From: Pseudomonas karstica
GTDB lineage: Bacteria > Pseudomonadota > Gammaproteobacteria > Pseudomonadales > Pseudomonadaceae
Length of the DNA stretch: 64,000 nucleotides
Assembly: GCF_009707515.1 (NCBI RefSeq)
Contig: NZ_WLYI01000001.1
Location: forward strand, 62,001-126,000
Reading direction: 5' to 3'
How positions within the stretch are numbered: the stretch's first letter is position 1; every line of letters begins with the position of its first letter. The position numbers and the translations under genes are program-made. This document shows positions 18,717-27,976 of the stretch, in pieces. The notes beneath the pieces were generated by a model, which was given only the letters and a program-made list of their open reading frames with translations, did no database searches and was not told the DNA's origin.

Positions 18717-20008
18717 TCGACGCCCTCCGCCAATACGGTGATTTCAACCCGGCGATTGCGGGCACGGCCTTCGGCTGTAGCGTTGGTCGCCACCGGCTCG
18801 GTGTCGCTGCGGCCCTCGGCACTGAAGCGGTCCGACTGGCCAGTCTTGGCTGCGAGAATCTGCAACACTGACTTGGCCCGCGCTTCGGACAACGCCCAGT
18901 TGGACGGGAAACGCAAAGTGGCAATCGGGCGGTTGTCGCTGTGCCCAGTCACCCGAACCTGGCCCTTGACCTTGCGGATGGCATCGGCAATACGCAGCAT
19001 CAGCGGCTGGAAATCGTCGACGATGCTGGAGCTGGCCGAGGCGAACAGCTCATCGCCACGGATGGTCACCACCGAACGGTCGACGGCATCTTCCACCGCC
19101 ACCCGTCCGGCCTTGATGTCTTCCACCAGGAAGCCCGCCAGGCGTGGCCGCTCAATGATCTTCGGCTGCACCACCGGCCGGTCGATGGCCTGCACCGGGA
19201 TCTCACCCAAGGCATGAATATTCTTGAATACCGGTTCGGCATCCGACGCCAGCTTCATCCGCAAGCCCAGCAGCAACGCCAACAACAGCGCCACGCCGAT
19301 GGCCACGGCAATCCATGGCGGCATGAATTGCGCCAGGCGGTCACGCATCACGGTGACGCCGCGCCAGTGGGGCGACAATTCGCGCTCGTGTTCGCCACGC
19401 GCACTGCGGATCGCTGCGGCAGTGCGCTCGCGCAACGCTTCCAACTGGCTGCGACCGTCGTTCATTACCCGGTAACGGCCTTCGAAACCCAGGCACATGC
19501 ACAGGTACAGCAGCTCCAGCAGGTACAGGCGCTCCCGTGGGCTTTGCAGACAGTGATCCAGCAACTGGAAGACCTTCTCGCCACCCCAGGCTTCGTTGTG
19601 CACAGTAATCAACAGGCTTTGCTTGCCCCAGTCACTGGCGCTGCCCCATGGCGTACTCAGCACCGCCTCATCGAGGGCCGTACACAGCGCGTAACGGGCC
19701 AGCAGCACTTCGTTGCGGACGATGCCGGCAGCCTCGGCGCGTTCTTCGAACTGGCGCAGATAGGCCAGAAGTTGCGCCCGCAAGGTCGACGGCGCGGGAT
19801 GGGCAATGGTGTTGCGCAGGCGGGTCAGCAGCGCCAACAGCGGGCCGGCGGCGCTCTCCAATGGGTTCAAGCCGCAAGCCTTGCCCGTCAGGACCGGCGT
19901 GGTGGGCATCGAAAGAGGTGCTGCCACGGGCTCCACGCGGTTCGGCTCTGACGCACGGCCCCCTGGGCGCGGCATAAACTGGGTGCGGTCATCATCATTG
20001 GGATGCAT
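18713..20008 (-). CDS. tssL: TssL (DotU) with C-terminal OmpA-like domain
   Basis: 431 residues. The cytoplasmic DotU/ImpK domain (about 40-220, LNPLESAAGPLLALLTRLRN onward) is followed by a membrane anchor (about 228-248, PPWIAVAIGVALLLALLLGL) and an OmpA-like peptidoglycan-binding domain (about 310-430) with VRVTGHSDNRP and SEARAKSVLQIL. This is the evolved TssL form that anchors the membrane complex to peptidoglycan itself, so no separate TagL is needed. It overlaps tssM by 4 bp. Confidence 0.95.
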   Translation of the reverse strand: MHPNDDDRTQFMPRPGGRASEPNRVEPVAAPLSMPTTPVLTGKACGLNPLESAAGPLLALLTRLRNTIAHPAPSTLRAQLLAYLRQFEERAEAAGIVRNEVLLARYALCTALDEAVLSTPWGSASDWGKQSLLITVHNEAWGGEKVFQLLDHCLQSPRERLYLLELLYLCMCLGFEGRYRVMNDGRSQLEALRERTAAAIRSARGEHERELSPHWRGVTVMRDRLAQFMPPWIAVAIGVALLLALLLGLRMKLASDAEPVFKNIHALGEIPVQAIDRPVVQPKIIERPRLAGFLVEDIKAGRVAVEDAVDRSVVTIRGDELFASASSSIVDDFQPLMLRIADAIRKVKGQVRVTGHSDNRPIATLRFPSNWALSEARAKSVLQILAAKTGQSDRFSAEGRSDTEPVATNATAEGRARNRRVEITVLAEGVE

Positions 20009-20014
20009 CGCGGA

Positions 20015-21349
20015 TTATCCTCGGATAGCCCAGAACGCCAGGTTCAACCCCGGGAACTGACCGGCAATGTGAAAGGCAAAACCACCGGAATTGCTCAACT
20101 GCTGCCAGTGCTCGCTGCCCCGGTCCAGTTCGTAATAAGTGGAGCCTGCGTGATACGGAATCTGTCGTGGCGCCACCGGCAGCGGCAGCAGGCCGATACC
20201 TGGCAATTGCAGATTGACCAGGTCGCGGATGTGTTCCACTGACCCGACTTTGCTCTGTTGGGCGAAACGTCCGCGCAGGGTCTCTCCCGGCACATCGGCG
20301 CGTACCACCAGGATGAAACTGGCGGTGTCGATCAGGGTCTTGTCGGCCAGCATCGCCACGTGCACGCCGTAGGCTTTCTCGACAATCGGGATCGGCGTGG
20401 CCTTGCTGTCGATCAGCATCGACAGGGCTTCACGCAAGGCCAGCATCACCGGGGCGAAGCTGGCGGCCAGGTCGTCGTGCTGGTACTGCGGGTATTCCTG
20501 GGGACGGCGCCCGGAATTGGAGAACGTAGAGAACTCCCCGGCCAGGCTCACCAGTTCGCTGAAAAAGCGCTCGGGGTGCAGCGGGCTCAGTTGACTCAGG
20601 TGCTGGATCAGCGGCTGGGCGCGGTTGACCAATTGCAGCAGCATGAAATCGGCAATCTCCGAAGCCCCGCCGGCACCCGAGGCCACTACCCGCCCGCAGA
20701 GGGCTTCGCCACGCTGGTGCAGCAGGCCCAGCAGTTCACTGCGAAACGCTGTCAGCGGCTTGCTGGCGCCCACATCCAATACTGGCGGGATGTAGCTGTC
20801 GTCGAGTACCAAGGCGCGGTCGGCGCGCTTTTCCTTGATGCGTACCAGGCCGATGGCGGCATAGTCGCTGACGCCGTCCTGGGCCGTCAGCAAACGCAAG
20901 GCACGGGAGCCCACGGCTACGGGCGCACGGTTTTCGAAGGGTGCGTTGTCGTCCCGCACTTCCCGCACCTGGCTGACGTAACGTGCCGCACCAAGGGCTT
21001 CGTCTTCATCGACAGTGTCGCGGGCTCCGGCGCGCTTGAGGGGCAATGCCAGGTAAATCAGGCCATCACGCAGACTGTCATCGATGTTCAGCGGGCTCGG
21101 TGCCAGGTCGTCCTGGGGGATATTGAACGGTGTGCCATCCGGCAACAGGCCACGTGCCGAAACAATGGCCAGCTTGCCCTGAGCCAGCAGGCCCTGGTCG
21201 ATCAGTAGCTCGGAAAAACCCCAGGCACCGGCAGATAACGGGCGGCTGCGGGCGTCAATCAGATTTTCCAGGTAACGGTCATGCTGCTGGAAGTGCTGCG
21301 TTCCGATGAACATGCCTTCCGACCAGACCACTCGATTGTTCCAGGACAT
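20015..21349 (-). CDS. tssK: TssK, baseplate-membrane complex adaptor
   Basis: 444 residues, starting MSWNNRVVWSEGMFIGTQHFQQHDRYLE (quoted in part: VVWSEGMFIGTQHFQQHD), the hallmark opening of TssK, and of typical family length. It forms trimers that link the TssEFG wedge to TssL/TssM. It lies between tssJ (15 bp gap) and tssL (6 bp gap). Confidence 0.96.
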   Translation of the reverse strand: MSWNNRVVWSEGMFIGTQHFQQHDRYLENLIDARSRPLSAGAWGFSELLIDQGLLAQGKLAIVSARGLLPDGTPFNIPQDDLAPSPLNIDDSLRDGLIYLALPLKRAGARDTVDEDEALGAARYVSQVREVRDDNAPFENRAPVAVGSRALRLLTAQDGVSDYAAIGLVRIKEKRADRALVLDDSYIPPVLDVGASKPLTAFRSELLGLLHQRGEALCGRVVASGAGGASEIADFMLLQLVNRAQPLIQHLSQLSPLHPERFFSELVSLAGEFSTFSNSGRRPQEYPQYQHDDLAASFAPVMLALREALSMLIDSKATPIPIVEKAYGVHVAMLADKTLIDTASFILVVRADVPGETLRGRFAQQSKVGSVEHIRDLVNLQLPGIGLLPLPVAPRQIPYHAGSTYYELDRGSEHWQQLSNSGGFAFHIAGQFPGLNLAFWAIRG

Positions 21350-21364
21350 GGGGGCTCCGATTGC

Positions 21365-21871
21365 TTATTGGGCAGGGCTGGATGAGGGAGCCACGACGTC
21401 AGCGCTCACGGCACGAACATCAAGGCTGATCTGGTATTCGGTGTATTGGCGTGGTGCGACACTGAGCACCGCGCGCCATTGGGCGCGATCCAGTTCGCGA
21501 TAACCCACCAGCAGACCGACCTGGCGTGTGGCCGGATCCAGGTCACGCTGGATAGTCAGTTGTTGTCCGGGCTGAACCATTATTTCATCCTGGTCGAGCA
21601 GGTCCAGGCCGAGGGTCGACTGGGCACGGTCAGCCAGGGCGAAGTAATCGGAGCGGCTGAAGGTGGCGGCGTTTTTCAGCTCGAAAAACCGCACCCGCAC
21701 CGGGGCCGGCTGGCCGTTGGCGCCGGGATTGAGACCGGCAATTGCATGAAAATGCAACTCGATGGCCGCGGTATCCGCCCCTGCCTCGGCAGCGTCGGGT
21801 TTGGCGGCATCCTTGGCACATGCTGTCAGCAGCAGCGCGGTGGTGGCGGCGAGTAAAAACCTGGAAATCAT
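21365..21871 (-). CDS. tssJ: TssJ, outer-membrane lipoprotein of the T6SS
   Basis: 168 residues with lipoprotein signal MISRFLLAATTALLLTAC (Cys18). The mature part is the transthyretin-like TssJ/SciN fold (VRVRFFELKNAATFSRSDYFAL, in part; DQDEIMVQPGQQ; VGLLVGYRELDRAQWRA). It caps the membrane complex by binding the TssM periplasmic tip. It is second in the minus-strand operon. Confidence 0.94.
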   Translation of the reverse strand: MISRFLLAATTALLLTACAKDAAKPDAAEAGADTAAIELHFHAIAGLNPGANGQPAPVRVRFFELKNAATFSRSDYFALADRAQSTLGLDLLDQDEIMVQPGQQLTIQRDLDPATRQVGLLVGYRELDRAQWRAVLSVAPRQYTEYQISLDVRAVSADVVAPSSSPAQ

Positions 21872-21934
21872 CCTGCGTCCTCAATGACTGTTTAGCTGTC
21901 CGTTGTTCCATTTCTTGTTATTCGATAGCGTCGC

Positions 21935-23284
21935 TCAAGGGCGACGCTGTCGTGCGCTGTGCTCTTCGTAGGCACGGCTGAATTCACGTCCGAACAGGTC
22001 CTGGAAATCCTCCTGGGCCTCACGGGAAATATTGCTGTAGAGCTCGGTGAACTGTTGCCAGTACTGCGCTTGGCGCGAACCGTTGAAAATACTCGACAGC
22101 CCGCCGGGCTTGCCCATGCGTTCTTCCAACTGCGCCGGTTCAAAACGCGTGAGCAAGTGCTTGATGGCTGCTTCGACACCCGCCATCACCGCCAATTGGT
22201 GGGCGCGCAAGTCATCGAAACTGTCGCGCACCGCCAGGTCCGGCGCCATAAACGCTTGGTTGCCATGACGTAGCAACAGCAGTAACGCTTCATTGGCATC
22301 GGGGGCGAATTTCAACGGATTGTTTTCGACCGGTTGAATCGTCGTCTGCTGCATGCGGAACTCGCCCTTGAGGCTGCTGCGGGCACGCAACACATCGATC
22401 AGGCCCTCGACCATCAGCCGGTAGCTGCGCCCGATACTTTCCATCTGCGCCTCGGCCTGAGCCTTGTCCAAGCGCAGTTGATCAATGCCTGCACCGCGCA
22501 GGAAGGCTTGCAGCAGGTCGGGCTGGAGACTGTCGGCCACCGCCAGCGGGCGCTCGGCCACGGGCGGCTCAATGACCGGCGGGGGCGATACCGGGGCAGG
22601 TGTGCTGATCACCGGGGCAGGTGCATCGCCAAACAGGTCCCAGTCCTCGGGAATCACCGAATCCGGGACGACAGTTGCAGGCGGCTCTACCACCGGCAGT
22701 GGCGTTGGCGGGCGAAAGTCATGTTGCTCAGCCGGAACATGGTCGGGCTGGGTGGCGGGGGGAACCGTGGTGGGGGCAAGGAAATCGAACAGGTCCGGCA
22801 AGGTGTCCATCGAAGACGCACCCTGAAATTGCGGCGCGATCACCGGGGTGGTCAGCGGGACGGGTGTCGGGCTAACCACACCGCCACCCTGACGCCCCAT
22901 CAGGGCTTCGAAACTGTTGGACGAATCACCGGCAAAGGGTTGGCTTTCGGCGACGTGCATATTGAAATCGATGCGCGCCTGGATTTCGTAATCACCGATT
23001 CGGATCAGTTCGCCATCTTGCAGCGGTTCGCTATTACCCCGGCGCAAACGAATGCCCGCCTTGACCAACTCCACACCATTGGTGCTGTTATCGGTCAAGT
23101 AATAACGACCCTCTTTGTATTGAATAAGGCAATGTTGCGCGGAAACCAGCCGCTCAGGATCAGGCAATACCCAGTCATTTTCAGGGTTGCGGCCAATTGC
23201 CATCACGCCCTGATCCATGGACTTTTCAGGGCATTGGCCAGGGGTAATCTTGTGATAACTAGTGATAGTCAAACACAGCGACAT
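21935..23284 (-). CDS. fha: Fha (TagH), forkhead-associated T6SS scaffold
   Basis: 449 residues. The N-terminal FHA domain (about 5-95) has the phosphothreonine-pocket motifs IGRNPENDWVLP and TDNSTNGVEL. A Pro-rich low-complexity linker (about 125-260) leads to a C-terminal TagH/VasC domain (RAGIDQLRL, then LGREFSRAYEEH). In HSI-I, phosphorylation of Fha1 by PpkA triggers assembly and TagF inhibits it. A strong Shine-Dalgarno AAGGAG sits 5 bases before the ATG (23290-23295). It is the first gene of the minus-strand operon, divergent from tssA. Confidence 0.93.
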   Translation of the reverse strand: MSLCLTITSYHKITPGQCPEKSMDQGVMAIGRNPENDWVLPDPERLVSAQHCLIQYKEGRYYLTDNSTNGVELVKAGIRLRRGNSEPLQDGELIRIGDYEIQARIDFNMHVAESQPFAGDSSNSFEALMGRQGGGVVSPTPVPLTTPVIAPQFQGASSMDTLPDLFDFLAPTTVPPATQPDHVPAEQHDFRPPTPLPVVEPPATVVPDSVIPEDWDLFGDAPAPVISTPAPVSPPPVIEPPVAERPLAVADSLQPDLLQAFLRGAGIDQLRLDKAQAEAQMESIGRSYRLMVEGLIDVLRARSSLKGEFRMQQTTIQPVENNPLKFAPDANEALLLLLRHGNQAFMAPDLAVRDSFDDLRAHQLAVMAGVEAAIKHLLTRFEPAQLEERMGKPGGLSSIFNGSRQAQYWQQFTELYSNISREAQEDFQDLFGREFSRAYEEHSARQRRP

Positions 23285-23707
23285 CGCGCCTCCTTGCTAA
23301 CTACTTCGCACGCGGCCAACTCAAGAGAAAAAGGATCCCTCGGGTTTTCCGACTGATTGCGCAAACAACCTCTAAAAGCCTGTTTTATCAGCATGATCGC
23401 TGACTTTACCCGGTTCTTGTGGCAAAAATCCTGTGCCCGCACCTGCGCTGGCCTTGCGAACGTACGGGTTGTTAAGCACCGCACATCTGTCACACAGGGT
23501 GAATAGCTTACCTTGACAAGGCATAAGTACTACACCAAAAATGCAGAACTTCTTAAACGCAAGTAATGGCTCATTGATATTACAGTTCAATATGAGCCTG
23601 CTTGGATGAGCAAGAAAACATGCCTATAACCGTGAGTCGCCTCTCGCGCAACTAATAATGCATGAACTGTCCGCCACGTAAGCGGGCCGATATGGAGATC
23701 GAATTCA
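23285..23707. promoter_or_regulatory. 423-bp divergent control region between fha and tssA
   Basis: No credible gene. This segment is visibly more A/T-rich than the coding flanks and separates the two T6SS transcription units, so it should contain both promoters and the two leader sequences. A perfect TTGACA hexamer is at 23513-23518, but I see no convincing -10 box at the right distance on the plus strand, and no sigma-54 GG-N10-GC pair stands out. The tssA ribosome site is GGAG at 23694-23697. An Rsm/Gac leader control, as in other pseudomonad T6SSs, is possible but not shown here. Confidence 0.6.
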
Positions 23708-24727
23708 GTGGATGTGCCTTTGCTGCTCGCCGCCGTTTCCGCAACTTCGCCCTGTGGCGAAGACTTGGAATATGACGCGATTTACCTGCAACTTGAGCGT
23801 GATGCTCAAGGCCAGCCCGAGCGCAGCATGGGCGATTCGATCCTGCCCGCCGAGCCGCCACAATGGCGCAGCATCCAGCAGCAAAGCCTCGACCTGCTGC
23901 AACGCAGCAAAGACCTGCGCATCACCCATTTTCTCCTGCAAAGTTCCCTCGCCATGCAAGGCGTTGTCGGACTGACCACGGTCCTGACGTTGATCAACCA
24001 GTTGCTCAGGCAGTATTGGGCCGAGTTGCATCCACACCTGGATGCCGATGATGACAACGATCCCACCGTGCGCCTCAATGCCCTCGCCGGCCTGACGTCC
24101 GATACCACCATTCGTCTGCTGCGTGAAAGTATCCTTACTCGCTCACGAACCTTCGGCCCTGTCAGTCTGCGTGCAGCCCTCAACGCCAGCGGCCTGCAAA
24201 GTTTCCCCGGTGAAAATCTCGGCGCCGAACAGTTGGCCGGTGCCTTCCTCGACAGTGATGCCGAGCAGTTGGACGCCACCCGTGCCGCCCTGAACGAAGC
24301 TCGCGCGGCCTGCGAAGCTATCGAGCAACAGGTCAGCAGCCAAGTCGGTTCCGCCCAGGGCGTGGACCTTGGCCCGTTGAAGCAGCCCCTCAAGCAAGCC
24401 TTGCAGATCCTTGCACAATTGGCACCCCACAGCGAAGACAGCAGCGATCCCGACGCCGTCAGTGACGACAGCGCCACCCCGGTTGAATACGCTACTGCCC
24501 CCGCCGTGCCGCGCAACAACGGCGAAATCGCCAGCCGCGATGAAGTGCTGCGCAGCCTGGACCGAATCCTCGCGTACTACACTCGCTTTGAACCTTCCAG
24601 CCCACTGCCGGTGCTGTTGAATCGAGCGAAAAATCTGGTGCACGCCGACTTCGCGGCCATCGTGCGCAACCTGATACCCGACGGCATGACTCAATTTGAA
24701 AACCTGCGTGGACCGGACGGCGATTAA
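23708..24727 (+). CDS. tssA: TssA, T6SS assembly cap/baseplate protein
   Basis: 339 residues from a GTG at 23708, with GGAG at 23694-23697 as the ribosome site. The N-terminal ImpA_N domain is recognised by LLLAAVSATSPCGEDLEYDA and later LLRQYWAELHPHLDADDDND. The C-terminal part (DEVLRSLDRILAYYTRFEPS; SSPLPVLLNRAKNLV) is the short TssA1-type extension. TssA primes polymerisation of the tail tube and sheath. It is the first gene of the plus-strand structural operon. Confidence 0.94.
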   Translation: MDVPLLLAAVSATSPCGEDLEYDAIYLQLERDAQGQPERSMGDSILPAEPPQWRSIQQQSLDLLQRSKDLRITHFLLQSSLAMQGVVGLTTVLTLINQLLRQYWAELHPHLDADDDNDPTVRLNALAGLTSDTTIRLLRESILTRSRTFGPVSLRAALNASGLQSFPGENLGAEQLAGAFLDSDAEQLDATRAALNEARAACEAIEQQVSSQVGSAQGVDLGPLKQPLKQALQILAQLAPHSEDSSDPDAVSDDSATPVEYATAPAVPRNNGEIASRDEVLRSLDRILAYYTRFEPSSPLPVLLNRAKNLVHADFAAIVRNLIPDGMTQFENLRGPDGD

Positions 24728-24781
24728 GCATCTGGACCTCGCAGTAACAACACCGTCGCTCAAGCGACCAGGAGCAGCAAC

Positions 24782-25288
24782 GTGGCGAAGCAAAGTTCTC
24801 AGAAATTCATCGCGCGCAACCGAGCGCCTCGCGTGCAGATCGAGTACGACGTCGAGCTCTACGGCGCCGAGAAAAAGGTCCAACTGCCCTTCGTCATGGG
24901 TGTCATGGCCGATCTCGCCGGCAAGCCCGCCGAGCCGCTGGCGCCTGTGGCCGAACGCAAGTTCCTTGAAGTGGATGTGGACAATTTCGACTCCCGCCTC
25001 AAGGCCATGCAGCCACGTGTCGCGTTCCATGTGCCCAATGAACTGACCGGCGAAGGCAACCTGAGCCTGGACATCACCTTTGAAAGCATGGACGACTTCA
25101 GCCCCGCTGCTGTGGCCCGCAAGGTCGACTCGCTGAACAAACTGCTCGAAGCCCGCACCCAGCTAGCCAACCTGCTGACCTACATGGACGGCAAGACGGG
25201 CGCTGAGGAAATCATCATGAAGGCGATCAAGGACCCGGCATTGCTGCAGGCCCTCGCAAGCGCGCCGAAGCCAGCACAGGACCAATAA
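24782..25288 (+). CDS. tssB: TssB (VipA), small contractile sheath subunit
   Basis: 168 residues from a GTG start at 24782 (MAKQSSQKFIARNRAPRV), with AGGAG at 24769-24773 upstream. The family core VQIEYDVELYGAEKKVQLPF and LPFVMGVMADLAGKP is clear. TssB pairs with TssC to build the contractile sheath recycled by ClpV. It is 2 bp from tssC. Confidence 0.97.
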   Translation: MAKQSSQKFIARNRAPRVQIEYDVELYGAEKKVQLPFVMGVMADLAGKPAEPLAPVAERKFLEVDVDNFDSRLKAMQPRVAFHVPNELTGEGNLSLDITFESMDDFSPAAVARKVDSLNKLLEARTQLANLLTYMDGKTGAEEIIMKAIKDPALLQALASAPKPAQDQ

Positions 25289-25290
25289 TC

Positions 25291-26784
25291 ATGACCGATA
25301 CAGTCCGCGAAGGCGCCCAGAACCTCGGCGCCACCGAAGAAACCAGCGAGTTCGCATCGCTGCTGCTGCAAGAATTCAAACCCAAGACCGAGCGTGCCCG
25401 CGAAGCGGTGGAAACTGCCGTGCGCACCCTGGCCGAGCAGGCCCTGGCGCAGACCGACCTGGTGTCCAACGACGCCATCAAGTCGATCGAATCGATCATC
25501 GCCGCCATCGATGCCAAGCTCACCGCCCAGGTCAACCAGGTCATCCACCACCCCGATTTCCAGCAACTGGAAAGCGCCTGGCGTGGCTTGCACTACCTGG
25601 TCAGCAACACTGAGAGCGATGAGCAACTGAAGATTCGCGTGCTCAACATCTCCAAGCCCGACCTGCACAAGACCCTGAAGAAATTCAAAGGTACCGCGTG
25701 GGACCAGAGCCCGATCTTCAAGAAGATGTACGAAGAAGAATACGGCCAGTTCGGCGGCGAACCTTACGGTTGCCTGGTAGGCGATTATTACTTCGATCAG
25801 TCGCCGCCTGACGTCGAGCTGCTGGGCGAGCTGTCGAAAGTCTGCGCGGCCATGCATTCGCCGTTCATCGCCGCCGCCTCTCCGACAGTGATGGGCATGG
25901 GCTCGTGGCAGGAACTGTCGAACCCGCGCGACTTGACCAAGATCTTCACCACCCCGGAATACGCCGGCTGGCGCTCATTGCGTGAATCGGAAGACGCGCG
26001 CTACATCGGCCTGACCATGCCACGCTTTCTGGCACGCCTGCCGTATGGCGCCAAGACCGACCCGGTGGAAGCTTTTGCCTTCGAAGAAAACACCGACGGT
26101 GCCGACAGCTCCAAGTACACCTGGGCCAACGCCGCGTACGCGATGGCCGTGAATATCAATCGTTCGTTCAAACACTATGGCTGGTGCTCGCGCATCCGCG
26201 GCGTGGAGTCCGGCGGCGAAGTGGAAAACCTGCCTGCCCACACCTTCCCCACCGACGATGGCGGTGTGGACATGAAGTGCCCGACCGAAATCGCCATCAG
26301 CGACCGCCGCGAAGCGGAACTGGCGAAGAACGGTTTCATGCCGCTGCTGCACAAGAAAAACACCGACTTCGCCGCGTTCATCGGCGCCCAGTCGCTGCAG
26401 AAGCCCGCTGAATACGATGACCCGGACGCCACCGCCAACGCCAACCTGGCCGCGCGCCTGCCGTACCTGTTCGCCACCTGCCGCTTCGCCCACTACTTGA
26501 AGTGCATCGTGCGCGACAAGATCGGCTCCTTCAAAGAGAAGGACGAAATGCAGCGCTGGTTGCAGGACTGGATCCTCAACTATGTCGACGGCGACCCGGC
26601 ACACTCCACCGAAACCACCAAGGCCCAGCACCCACTGGCGGCTGCCGAAGTGATCGTGGAAGACGTAGAAGGCAATCCTGGGTACTACAACTCCAAGTTC
26701 TACCTGCGCCCGCACTACCAGCTTGAAGGGCTGACCGTGTCGTTGCGCCTGGTATCGAAACTGCCTTCGGCGAAGAGCGCGTAA
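25291..26784 (+). CDS. tssC: TssC (VipB), large contractile sheath subunit
   Basis: 497 residues with the conserved block LESAWRGLHYLVSNTESDE, the SPFIAAASPTVMGM and LPYGAKTDPVEAFAFEE segments, and a C-terminal YYNSKFYLRPHYQLEGLTVS typical of TssC. It forms the sheath with TssB. It is separated from hcp by a REP pair, unlike the tight spacing elsewhere in the block. Confidence 0.98.
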   Translation: MTDTVREGAQNLGATEETSEFASLLLQEFKPKTERAREAVETAVRTLAEQALAQTDLVSNDAIKSIESIIAAIDAKLTAQVNQVIHHPDFQQLESAWRGLHYLVSNTESDEQLKIRVLNISKPDLHKTLKKFKGTAWDQSPIFKKMYEEEYGQFGGEPYGCLVGDYYFDQSPPDVELLGELSKVCAAMHSPFIAAASPTVMGMGSWQELSNPRDLTKIFTTPEYAGWRSLRESEDARYIGLTMPRFLARLPYGAKTDPVEAFAFEENTDGADSSKYTWANAAYAMAVNINRSFKHYGWCSRIRGVESGGEVENLPAHTFPTDDGGVDMKCPTEIAISDRREAELAKNGFMPLLHKKNTDFAAFIGAQSLQKPAEYDDPDATANANLAARLPYLFATCRFAHYLKCIVRDKIGSFKEKDEMQRWLQDWILNYVDGDPAHSTETTKAQHPLAAAEVIVEDVEGNPGYYNSKFYLRPHYQLEGLTVSLRLVSKLPSAKSA

Positions 26785-26805
26785 AAGTCGGGACCGGCTC
26801 GCTCT

Positions 26806-26906
26806 CTGTAGGAGCGAGCTTGCTCGCGAAAAACTTGAAGGCGCCGCGTTCATTCAGGATGCCAGCGTCATCGTTGACGACCTTCGCGAGCAAGCTCGCT
26901 CCTACA
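26806..26906. repeat. REP pair between tssC and hcp
   Basis: Inverted REP doublet. The left half CTGTAGGAGCGAGCTTGCTC begins at 26806 and the right half GAGCAAGCTCGCTCCTACA ends at 26906, with about 50 bp between. It lies inside the T6SS operon immediately upstream of hcp. In an mRNA it would fold into two stable hairpins that could separate the abundant hcp message from the upstream sheath transcript. Confidence 0.88.
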
Positions 26907-26958
26907 AAGGTCGGCGACGCCAACAAATTCTGTGGCAGAGACCACACTGGGAGAAAAC

Positions 26959-27447
26959 ATGGCTGTTGATATTTTCATCAAGATCGGCGACATCAAGGGC
27001 GAGTCCATGGACAAGTCCCACAAAGACGAAGTCGACGTATTGAACTGGAGCTGGGGCATGGCCCAGCCCGGCAACATGCACGTCGGCGGCGGCGGCGGCG
27101 CGGGCAAAGTGAATATCCAGGACCTGTCGCTGACCAAGTACGTCGACAAGGCCCCGCCCAACCTGATGATGCACTGCGCCAGCGGCAAGCACATCGACAA
27201 GGTCACCCTGACCGTGCGCAAGGCCGGCGGTGAAAGCCAGGTCGAGTACATGATCATCAACCTGGAAGAAGTACTGGTCACGTCCCTGAGCACCGGCGGC
27301 TCGGGCAGCGATGATCGCCTGACTGAAAACGTCACCCTGAACTTCGCCCAGGTGCTGGTGGACTACCAGCCACAGAAATCCGACGGCACCAAAGACGGCG
27401 GCCCGATCAAGTTTGGCTGGAATATCCGCTCCAACACCAAGCGTTGA
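26959..27447 (+). CDS. hcp: Hcp (TssD), inner tube protein
   Basis: 162 residues from ATG 26959, with GGGAGA upstream, the same length as P. aeruginosa Hcp1 and sharing its signature blocks (MAVDIFIKIGDIKGES, VLNWSWGMAQPG, GGGGGAGKVN, STGGSGSDDRLTENVTLNFA in part, and GGPIKFGWNIR). Hexameric rings stack to form the expelled tube and chaperone small effectors such as amidases. It is followed by a hairpin terminator, consistent with a separately abundant transcript. Confidence 0.98.
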   Translation: MAVDIFIKIGDIKGESMDKSHKDEVDVLNWSWGMAQPGNMHVGGGGGAGKVNIQDLSLTKYVDKAPPNLMMHCASGKHIDKVTLTVRKAGGESQVEYMIINLEEVLVTSLSTGGSGSDDRLTENVTLNFAQVLVDYQPQKSDGTKDGGPIKFGWNIRSNTKR

Positions 27448-27455
27448 TACAACAC

Positions 27456-27480
27456 ACCCCTGGCGTCACGCGCCGGGGGT
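27456..27480 (+). terminator. Hairpin directly after hcp
   Basis: ACCCCTGGCG (27456-27465), loop TCACG, CGCCGGGGGT (27471-27480), then TTGG. The 10-bp G/C-rich stem lies 9 bp past the hcp stop. The T-run is short, so partial termination or attenuation before the effector genes is likely rather than a full stop. Confidence 0.7.
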
Positions 27481-27526
27481 TTGGTGCTTGCTCGAATTCG
27501 ACCTCTTTCTCTTCGGTATCTGAGTC

Positions 27527-27976
27527 ATGGCCAAACCTTCGTTTATCAATTTGTGGAACAGCTATCCACCCTACCCGTCTGCCGTGCCCGCCTGCGACGG
27601 TCCCTGGGTCAACCAGTGCGCCATTCGCATGAGCATCGCTCTGTGCGGCGAACGAACGCTACCGGTCAACTCGTCGACTTATACTCTCGACCCGCGATGC
27701 GCTCACGGACACGCCCGAGGCGCGGAATCGCTGGCGAACTGGCTGTGGAAGAAAAAGCAGCTCGGTCCACCAAAGGTTTACACCAATAGCGTGGCCGACC
27801 GCACTGTATTGATGAGCAAGACGGGCATCATTTTTTTCAGGAACTGCTACCAGCAAAGTAGCGACACGGCTGGCGCGCCCACTGGCGACCATATCGACCT
27901 GTGGAACCGAGGCCTGACCAGAAGCGGTGATCTATTCTCAAGATCCCAGGCCATCTGGTTCTGGGAGCTTTTGTAA
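27527..27976 (+). CDS. Tae4-family T6SS amidase effector (peptidoglycan hydrolase)
   Basis: 149 residues. The start MAKPSFINLWNSYPPY, the catalytic block NQCAIRMSIAL (Cys31) and the GDHIDLWN block (His122, Asp124) match the NlpC/P60-like Tae4 amidases, whose catalytic Cys lies in an N-C-x-I-R-M-S motif and whose His lies in GH(V/I)xLWN. These enzymes cleave the D-Glu/mDAP bond of target-cell peptidoglycan after delivery to the periplasm, probably inside the Hcp tube. There is no signal peptide, as expected for a T6SS cargo. The gene sits between hcp and tssE and its TAA overlaps the immunity ATG (TAATG). Family assignment is from motifs only. Confidence 0.82.
   Translation: MAKPSFINLWNSYPPYPSAVPACDGPWVNQCAIRMSIALCGERTLPVNSSTYTLDPRCAHGHARGAESLANWLWKKKQLGPPKVYTNSVADRTVLMSKTGIIFFRNCYQQSSDTAGAPTGDHIDLWNRGLTRSGDLFSRSQAIWFWELL

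Noticed and set aside
23400..23480. Sigma-54 promoter near TGGCAAAAATCCTGTGC
   Set aside because: The distance between GG and GC is two bases too long for a -24/-12 element.
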